Below are positions 56,639 through 64,000 of a stretch of DNA of 64,000 bases, one piece after another. Position 1 is the stretch's first letter. Each line of letters opens with the position of its first letter. The position numbers and the translations under genes were made by a program. This stretch comes from Macrosoma leucophasiata (lineage: Eukaryota > Arthropoda > Insecta > Lepidoptera > Hedylidae), in assembly GCA_036365455.1 (NCBI GenBank), contig JAWQUS010000027.1, positions 10,868,001-10,932,000 of the forward strand. The letters run 5' to 3'. Under the pieces are notes generated by a model, which saw only the letters and a program-made list of their open reading frames with translations, was not told the DNA's origin and did no database searches.

Positions 56639-57047
56639 TTCTTAACGTAGTTATATTTATAAAAATATTATTTATCGAAAAAAGGTCTTTCTGTTTGGAC
56701 CTTGCAAGTGGCGAGTAAGGAAGGGACTGATTTTGTAGGAAATCAACTTCATTATCACTTTCTGGGTAGATAATACAATTAAGGTAAGAAATGTTTAAAA
56801 TGTTCATTAAGACGCCCTTGATTCGCAATAAATAACGTTATATAGTATTTCATAATTATTCAAAAAATTTTAATAGTTATTCAAAAAATAAACAAAACTT
56901 GTTATGCATGTGACGTTCATTTCATAGCGATTGACGTTATTCTAATTGCTACGTCAAGTGACATTGCCGCACAAAAAACTGCTCAACGTGATAATTAAAT
57001 TAGCATTTATAATTAATTATCCAAAAAAATTGTTCAGTTCCGTCTGC
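56639..57047. other. Unassigned AT-rich stretch
   Basis: No gene or shared repeat. Confidence 0.5.
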
Positions 57048-57422
57048 GAAGCGCGCATGGCCCAGCGGCTGGTGTAGATCGTAAGCGATCTACTCGGTTA
57101 AACACTACGGGCGCGGTCGGGTAATGTGATGGGTCACCGCTAGTGGCAAATTAAATGCGCGTTTCCGTGGGAGGGCACGTTAAGCCGTCGGTCCCGGTTG
57201 CTGTCTATGGATAGCAGTCGTTTAACCTTGTCGGAGGCCTTATGGGCGGTTTGAAAACATCCGACAGCAGGTTGGCCACTAACCCACCCACCTCCACCAA
57301 TCCGCGTTGGAGCAGCGTGGTGGAGTAAGCTCTAGGCCTCCCCCCAAAAGGGGAGAGCCACCTGGCCACTCGTGCCCAGCAGTGGGACGTGTAATGGGTT
57401 GCCATTATTGTTATTATTATTA
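57048..57422 (+). repeat. SINE-5S, full length
   Basis: Same structure as 47059-47434: head GCGCGCATGGCCCAGCGGC, GGGCGCGGT followed by GATGGGTCACCGCTAG (one base changed in the 5S C block), body, AGCAGTGGGACGTGTAATGG and an ATT-rich tail. CGTCTG at 57041-57046 and 57423-57428 may be a short target duplication. Confidence 0.88.
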
Positions 57423-58007
57423 CGTCTGTCTAAAATTATACCAGGATATCTATGTAATAGTACAATTATTGTATACATACAGCTTACGTGTATTGTGTGC
57501 TTGCGAAATTGCCAAATTCATTATTTTCTCAGTTTCTTTTGGAATGGGGAAAGGGAGGAATTTGTAAACAATTGATTCTTTTCATATTATACACAATTGT
57601 TTCGTTTCTTTTTAATTTATTACGTGTTTTTGATTAATATTAGTGGTTATTCACGCTAGGTAGTTAAAAAAAATTACGATGTAGAAGTGCTCTCCAGGAG
57701 CCTAATTATATGAAATGAATGAATGAGTGAATGAAATGAAATGAAATCAATGAATGAAATAACTTCATTAGTTCCCAAAAAAGAAATTTGGGCTCTCCAA
57801 CATCACATTTCTAGAATTATTTAGGTACTTAAATGGATACGCACAGGTTACGTAAGCTATGTATTTTTTAAGAGACGATCATAGATTACTTCACCGTAAA
57901 TCGACAAACGCAAAGAGGTTTCAGAGTCTCAGCTCTTGGTATATGCCCCTCTTCTCTGACCTCTTATTGCTAATATAAACAACTGCAAACCTGATGAAAA
58001 CGCTACT
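57423..58007. other. Unassigned stretch with an (AATG)n microsatellite
   Basis: Irregular AATG/GAAT repeats at about 57712-57760. No gene seen. Confidence 0.5.
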
Positions 58008-58350
58008 TCCCTACTAATATTTGTTAGAAGTGTATGTACTATATCAAAATAATGTCTTGTAAAGTACTGGTAACGCCATCTAGTTTGATCAATGTAAACT
58101 ATGTCTATGTGAATGAATGTGAAAGAAATAAAAGCTAGTCTGTTGCGAACTCACAACGTGTTTCAATAATATTATAAATGCAAAAGTAACTCTGTCTGTC
58201 TGTCTGTCTGTCTGTTACCTTTTCACGTCCAAACGACTGAACCGATTTCAATGAAATTTGGTACAGAGAAAAAGCTCACTTTGAAAAAGAAAATGGGCTA
58301 CTATTTATAATACGACATCCAAGCGGGCGAAGCCGCGGGCAACAGCTAGT
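58008..58350 (+). mobile_element. Helitron-like element split by an inserted segment
   Basis: Starts TCCCTACTAATATT and resumes after the insertion at 58174 with ATAAATGCAAAAGTAACTC. It then has (CTGT)n at about 58193-58215 and AACGACTGAACCGATTTC, ending GCGGGCGAAGCCGCGGGC, AACAG, CTAG, T. The terminal hairpin and CTAG|T support Helitron origin. Confidence 0.72.
58022..58166. mobile_element. 145-bp insertion, possible solo LTR
   Basis: Flanked by TAATATT on both sides (58015-58021 and 58167-58173), whose removal restores the Helitron sequence. It begins TGTTAGAAG, ends ...GTGTTTCAA, and contains GAAATAAAAG (polyadenylation-like). TG...CA-like ends and an internal AATAAA suggest a short LTR, but the end is one base off CA and no internal retrovirus-like region is present. 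A MITE is the alternative. Confidence 0.45.
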
Positions 58351-58682
58351 AGAAAATAAATGTAAATAGCTTAGTTAATTAATAAAATTTAACAAATAGC
58401 TACAAAAATATGCAGCTGCAAACGGAGAAAGTAGCAAGAAAACAAATTAATAAAATATAAATCCTCTTTATTTATTACAGCTAAAACATATATTAGATAG
58501 GTTTATGAATAAGAGGATTATTTTTTTACCTTTTTAATTGTCTTTGGAGGAATCCGGAGACAATCAGAGAAAAGAAAAAACGTATTAAGTTAAATGTACC
58601 TAAACAACACAGTATACATATATTTTATTTTCTGTATGTGGCATCCATATATTTCGTATATTAACTAGGTACTTATGTACAG
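58351..58682. other. Unassigned stretch with a MITE terminus
   Basis: AGCTAAAACATATATTAGAT and TTTATGAATAAGAGGATTA (about 58480-58521) match the right end of the MITE at 15292-15437. The other end is missing. Confidence 0.5.
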
Positions 58683-58858
58683 GGTAATATGAATGGGATG
58701 GTGGGGTCAAAAGTCTTAGGAATCGGCGTGCATGTATGAAAAGAATGATGAAGGTAGATGAGGCACGGGAGGTGTGTCAGGTCCGGGATATCTGGCGCTC
58801 CACACTCTCTGCCTACCCCGTTAGGGACCTGGCGTGAAGATACATACATACTTTAATA
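58683..58858 (+). pseudogene. LINE (family H) C-terminus and 3' tail
   Basis: The frame from 58706 to TGA at 58835-58837 reads VKSLRNRRACMKRMMKVDEA ... IWRSTLSAYPVRDLA, the extreme C-terminus of a lepidopteran-type LINE ORF2. The 3' end follows as AGATACATACATAC. Its first part matches the relic at 42710-43012. It is 5' truncated, with only 44 codons left. Confidence 0.72.
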
Positions 58859-59344
58859 TGAGATAAACTGATCAGATCTTAATCTTCATATAAAAGGACA
58901 TAATAATTTACTCAAATTTGCCGCATGATTTATGAATAAAAACAGATAATAGAATCACTCAATTAAAAGTGAAAAATAACTGAATACAGATTTAGCCAAA
59001 AGAGCAATACCTACCACGTCATACTTTTGGAATTTAGATGTCGGGCCGCATATTTCCTTTTCCGTGTACAATAGGAGACAGTACTGCCTTGAAACGCGTA
59101 CGGGTTTACTCTCATTTGAAACTCGTGTTCAATTCAAGGCAAGGGTTCTCCTATCGCGCAAGGGTTTGTAACGCAAACTGTTCTTCACAATTGTTGTTCT
59201 GTAAACTCATGTTCAAGACATGGAACATAGCCATGAAGTTAGCGCGTACACCGCTCGCGTCACGTTACTTCACTAAAAACGATCGTGCCTACACTCTCTA
59301 CTCCTCTAATATTTCAGCGGTAGTCATAGATTATTATTATATTC
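58859..59344. other. Unassigned stretch
   Basis: The first part of a 145-codon frame (59038-59475) lies here and the rest is read through family A. No domain was recognised, so I do not call it a gene. Confidence 0.4.
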
Positions 59345-59575
59345 TTACTGGTGGTAGAGCTCCAATGACGGAGCTCGCGGGCGTAGTCACCGTATTACCA
59401 TATATACTTGTACTGTTCCGGTCTGTTGTTAATGTACGGCCCTGTAATTTCTGGCCCAGAGGTATAACACCTTAGGCCTCAGGAGTGGTAGCACATCTGC
59501 ATTTTGACCTTGGTCTTTGTGTGGGTGTCTAAAGGCATGCTTGTTTGCCACTTCCATTACATTGAAAAAAACCTT
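59345..59575 (+). repeat. Repeat family A, with internal deletions
   Basis: CTTACTGGTGGTAGAGCTCC to CACTTCCATTACATTGAAAA, missing the TTAGCGGC block and part of the CAGTCATCACTTAAC segment. Confidence 0.88.
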
Positions 59576-61662
59576 CTTATCTGTTCTTTTTTTCTCCAAA
59601 GAAAAGGTACAGACAAAGGAGATGGTCCAAAAATGTATGGAGTTGTTCCCAATTAATGTACAGTTCGTAAAATAATCATTAAAAACTATTCTGAACAATT
59701 GCCGACTATTAATATTAGTTAATGTTGTGTAGTTTTTTCGTTTAAGATTAATTGTTTACAAAAAATGGTAATACAAAAATATGGCGATGGCGATTGACAA
59801 TTCTTTTCAAAAGTTTGTCATCTCATGTCACTATATAGGTTCTTGAGTGTACCTACAAATTGGCATAATCAGTAAAAAAGAACTCGGTTAAACAATTTCA
59901 TCTTTGTTTTATTTAAATTAACTTTATTTTTCCTTAGATCTTTGAAATATTAGCTTTCTTTTGACGTACCTACTGTACGTCCCTGGAACATCACTGGGAA
60001 CACCACGTTACAACTTCTTTAACGCAAAGTTTTCAATTTCACTATTGAATGTCTATATGTTTAGAGAATTAGTAGAACTTTTGCATTTATTTATTGAGCT
60101 GTTAATTTACCTCGTTTATTTAATTTAATTTATAATTCATGCAGGAGCTATTAAACTGAAGAGTAAATTTTCGGCTTATTGTGTAAAAGCCTTCCAATTT
60201 ATGACTCAGTATCAGTTTATATTATGTATACCTACTTTCTTCATAAAATCTAGAATAAAGTTTAATAAAGTTTCAATTTTAACGTTCCTTGTTGTTTTGT
60301 TTGTGTGTTAATGTACCTTATTATTTGTTTCGATAGGACGAACAAAGGTACTCTTCATCATTTTATTTTTACGCGACTACGACGAAGCCCAAACGGAGGA
60401 GTTTATTAAGAAATCTAAAACTCTGAATCGAGAAATCTGATTCTAAAACTCATCGAACAACGGAACGATTAAAATCATATTTTATGAAAAATTGGATACA
60501 CGTAGATGAGAACGAAAGTGATCTCAAAACGTCTCCGTATCACGCAAATCAATTGGGGATAGGTATTTAGCGAAAAATAAAAATACGTTTTGGAATGTGC
60601 AAATAGTTTAGATCTCCATAGCAAGTTGAATAATTGAACAAAAGATCATAGCAAGTAAAATAGCTTTGAAATATTATTGGAACCCAAGGAACCAAAAAAA
60701 GAACCAAGAAAAAAGGTGAGTTATTCTCTATATCTATATCTTTTTATTATAGTTTTACTAAAAGTGTTATGAGTATGAAATATTATTATTGTATTCTCTG
60801 GTGACAATCCCATAATTGCGCAGCTTAAGCTTAATAACTTTATAGTCAACTTTACAACCCTCACTGAATAGATACATAGTAGAGTATTATTAACTACCTT
60901 TAGTAGAAAAGGAGCTTATGCCCTGTTTACGCTTGAGGTGCAGGGTTAGAGCAAAAGAGTATTAGTGAAAAACATTAGTTACAGTTTTTGGAATGGGAAT
61001 ATTCAGAGTGGAAACTTTTTGTCAGGATAGGAACCGCCCCATCTTTTTGTATTTTAACGTTGACACTGCTACTCATATATCATAAACTAGCTGTTCCAGC
61101 AAACTTCATACTGCCATCGGAGATTTTCAAATTATTTTTAGGAAAATGGTGTAAAAAGTAATGAAATATTACACACAATACCATGCATTTGACAACACAA
61201 TAAATTACGTTCACATTGTAAAATGTCAAATGTCGAACATTACATGTGCTGTGTACTAGCCTTTGGTAAAACTGTTTCACCCCAGAGGTTCGTTATAGAA
61301 TTCAAACTTAGCTATATTTTATGCTTATGTATTGCGGTCGAATTTCGACCATTGGGCGATCACTAGTCATAAATAATTACACATTTACAACTTTCTTCCT
61401 CTTCTGTAATCTAACGGAACGAATATTACGAAACAATTACTTACATGATACGTTATTCAAGAAAAAATGATGCAAGTTCATAGATGAATGAATTTTGACA
61501 ACAAATTCATTGGCGTATGTTATCGATGTTAACTAACACGGCTCACGGTACCTATGCATTGTCCGTTACCCAAGTAAACTCAAGTCTGTTGAACGCGCCG
61601 GCGCGGGCGCACGCCGTTTACACCATTCGAATTTAGATTTTTTTCTACAGATCTATACACAA
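59576..61662. other. Unassigned stretch
   Basis: Starts with a piece resembling the element at 1487 (59612-59650). AAAAAAGGTGAGTTATTC at 60711 looks like a splice donor, but no coding frame leads into it. 61580-61615 is a small GC-rich patch. No gene supported. Confidence 0.4.
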
Positions 61663-61713
61663 TCAGTGCTTTGTTTTTTGTGCCCGCAGTGATTACTTGC
61701 TTAATCTGTAAGT
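61663..61713 (+). promoter_or_regulatory. Possible transcription start and non-coding first exon
   Basis: TCAGT at 61663-61667 matches the arthropod initiator. It is preceded by a GC-rich patch (GCGCCGGCGCGGGCGCACGC, ~55 bp upstream). 40 bases later AATCTGTAAGTATTT provides a strong 5' splice site (GTAAGT at 61708-61713). No TATA box was seen. If real, a host gene would run rightward with its coding exons outside the window. No ATG lies in the proposed exon. Inference only. Confidence 0.3.
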
Positions 61714-63392
61714 ATTTTTCTTTTATTATTAAATTTTTATGTATTTTCCTCATACTCGCAAGTCAACTGCTCCATGAATAAATACATTTAAATAATTGGC
61801 ATTTCAATGTTAATGATTGTTTTGTTTTCATAGGCAGTTTACATTATTGTGTTTTATACGTTTTATTATTCAATGTCTATCTTTTTAAATTTGGAATAAT
61901 AAGTGTTGTTGCCGTTTGTGCCACTTTCTACTTATCTAAAGGAACGCAGTGCGTTTTATTTTTGTACATGAATGTAATTTAATTAATAATTAAATATCAA
62001 AATTAGAATTAAGTTAATTAGAAATTTGCGTCGCAAAAATGGCAACTAAGTACTGTAGCAATAATATTTAAGACCTTTGTATAAACTTAGTTGGCAAATA
62101 AAGAATTGATTTGAATTATTTACCTGCAAAATAATTTAACGTATAAATAATTGAAGTATTGTTGTTTCTATAAAATATGCCCTATTTTTTCTAATGAGTG
62201 AAGCTACAAGGTTGTATACCGCAACACACAAACAGAAAATGTTAGTGAAATAGAAAGTTTCGTTGCGATTCTCCGCGCACTTGAAATAGAAACACGCGAA
62301 CTGCAATTAAATAAAGCCGCTTCAGCACTTATACAGTACTGCAAATGTTTAGACGACATAGAAATTTGCATAAACTTATAGGTATTCCTAACACGGACAT
62401 GAATGTAAATAATACTACTGATACGGTATCTACTTAATATTATATTCATTATTTATCTGATGACAGATCTAAAAGGATATAGGTATGGTATACCGCTGCG
62501 TTTTGTCGTCGATGGGTATACCTAATGGATATTATTAATAAACCTCATCATGTTTTACGTTGTTCTTTTTTCTCTGTACCTATGTTGTGAGGCCAACTCC
62601 AAAATCGCAAAAAAAACACTCAATCTGACACCTTAAAATTTAGAAAGAGTTATGTATTTTGATTATATTCATATACTCGAAAACGGCGCCAATGCTTTCG
62701 ACAATTTCCAATAATTATACAAATTAACGATTGCGAATATCGATTTAACTAATTCTTAATCCTAGGACTAATCATTTTCTCCACTTTAACTTTTAAGTGA
62801 CGACTGCAGCCTAGACATCGATTGATGTAGGCATTGACACAATTGCCCAATCAAAACCAAAAAAAAACAAAACACAAAATGACATATTTTCCGTGCATAT
62901 TTTTAACCGTGAAAAAACGTTATTATGCCCAATCAAGTTTTTGTTTTCGTATTTGTAATATAATATATTGAGTAGGCAATGACACCTATAGTTAAATTCG
63001 GTTGCAAAAAAGTTTAAAATTATAAAATAAGATTATTTACCTAACAGAATCTAATTCTATATGTATTTTAAACATTTTAAACTTAACTGTACTTTGGTAT
63101 TTTTTTAAATGCCATAACCACAAAGATATCTTCTAGTCTTTAAAATATTAATATTTACTCTACATTGAGTGCTTTGACTAGAAATATCCGGAATGATCAG
63201 GACGATAAATCCATTTAATTATCATTAACCATTGGGGGCCATCGTTTATTTGCCTATTTACTGATTTAAACCGGATTTAAATCAGTGGATAGATCAACAA
63301 AATGTCAATGGAATGGCGAAATAAAAATGTTTGTTCGAAACTTTTCAGTACAAAAGCCAAAGAAAATATAATCAATTTGTAACAATCTTCAC
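61714..63392. other. Unassigned stretch
   Basis: AT rich. An 11-bp hairpin ACTGATTTAAA...TTTAAATCAGT lies at 63260-63286. GGCAAATAAAGAATTGATTTG at 62094 resembles a LINE tail. No gene supported. Confidence 0.45.
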
Positions 63393-63496
63393 TGGTTTTA
63401 CTGGAAGTAGAGTTCCAGTGTAGGAACTCGAGGACGTAGCCAACACAGCATTACCTAACCGAAACCGAACCTACTCTGCCGCCAAATGGTAGTACC
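63393..63496 (+). repeat. Repeat family A, 5' fragment, diverged
   Basis: TTTTACTGGAAGTAGAGTTCC, GGAACTCGAGGACGTAGCC, AGCATTACCTAACC and TGCCGCCAAATGGTAGTACC keep the family 5' order. Confidence 0.75.
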
Positions 63497-63576
63497 AATT
63501 AGGCATGGGAGAGACGTCTCACCTTTGTGATTGGAACATTAGCATCTGAAACACTAAACTGTTCCGAATCTTTGTA

Positions 63577-63959
63577 TGCATCATTTCGAACATTTGGAAC
63601 ATTGCGTCAAAGATCTACTGTGGTGAATGTCCAACACAAACAACTCTGCTCATAAAAGCAAAACAATGCAAATGAAAAACGTTCTTAAAATATTCGCCTT
63701 ACAAACGCCATAGTCGTTATTATTACGTTCATTGGGTACTGTATAGGCGCAACGGAATAAGTAACAAAATATCATCTCATTTGGTATCCCACTCTCACTT
63801 GCTTAATATTGTATTGTGTTCTAGCTGATTCAGATTCAAATGTTCCAAATGCCAAGTGTCTCGGTTGCGGTCATGCGGTGACACTCAATCACTCAAGCAA
63901 CATGAACACGCTAAACAGAGAGCAATAATGTTCGAGTTCCAAATGTTATAAATGATGCA
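63577..63959. repeat. Inverted repeat pair, 24 bp, 335-bp spacer
   Basis: TGCATCATTT-CGAACATTTGGAAC (63577-63600) and its inverse at 63936-63959 agree at 22 of 24 positions. GTTCC(A/G)AA motifs are scattered through the interior and beyond. The element probably continues past the window edge. Confidence 0.55.
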
Positions 63960-64000
63960 TTTGAAATATTATTGTTGTTCCAATGTTTCGGAACATCGAA

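Noticed and set aside
59038..59475. 145-codon plus-strand frame
   Set aside because: Its last third is read through the family A repeat at 59345 and the first part has no domain. It is probably a chance frame.
60700..60730. Splice donor AAAAAAGGTGAGTTATTC
   Set aside because: No upstream coding frame, initiator or exon structure supports it.
63532..64000. Heat-shock element cluster
   Set aside because: GAA/TTC blocks are present but do not keep the nGAAnnTTCn phasing.

Overview
The window looks like repeat-rich, AT-rich intergenic or intronic DNA from a moth or butterfly (Lepidoptera). The evidence is the repeat content: mariner elements with an insect-type DD34D transposase, Helitron-like elements ending in the GCGGGCGAAGCCGCGGGC...CTAGT terminus I associate with Lepidoptera, several SINE families, jockey-like and other non-LTR LINE fragments, and MITEs with TTA/TAA target duplications. 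Species and family cannot be fixed from this sequence. I find no intact host protein-coding gene. Nearly every long open frame falls inside a mobile element, usually broken.

Layout. 1-3.3 kb: the edge of a 5S-rRNA-derived SINE fused to a tRNA-derived SINE, then foldback elements. 4.7-9.1 kb: an inverted-repeat element, mariner copy 1, a GC-rich retroelement-like block, a Helitron-like element, and a roughly 350-bp sequence present twice in direct orientation. 10.2-10.5 kb: two small overlapping ORFs of unknown nature. 11-20 kb: SINEs, a tRNA-like Pol III unit, and two MITEs nested in other repeats. 20.3-21.8 kb: tandem units of about 220 bp ending in TATCGATATCGAT. 22.9-24.5 kb: a Helitron-like element and mariner copy 2. 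25.5-28.6 kb: a composite tRNA-like element with a perfect 62-bp inverted duplication between 14-bp direct repeats, plus further SINEs. 28.6-36.9 kb: the least repetitive part, with no convincing gene. 37-42.7 kb: GC-rich copy 2, a jockey 3' end, mariner copy 3 and a 5S-SINE. 42.7-48.1 kb: a LINE C-terminal relic and a dense repeat cluster with a clean nested insertion. 52.3-53.6 kb: the C-terminal part of a jockey-like reverse transcriptase on the minus strand. 56.3-58.9 kb: a 106-bp-arm foldback around a SINE fragment, a third substantial 5S-SINE, a Helitron-like copy split by a possible solo LTR, and a LINE C-terminus. 61.7 kb: a possible transcription start with a first-exon splice donor.

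The elements form a layered record of insertions rather than a gene system. The strongest observations are a SINE whose head keeps the internal promoter architecture of 5S rRNA, nested insertions whose target duplications can be read directly, three mariner copies inactivated in different ways (one has lost a catalytic Asp), and about twenty copies or pieces of one roughly 290-bp repeat (called family A here). All family names (A, C, E, G, H, T, SINE-5S) are labels for this window only. Boundaries were read by eye and can be off by several bases unless a target duplication or terminal repeat is given.
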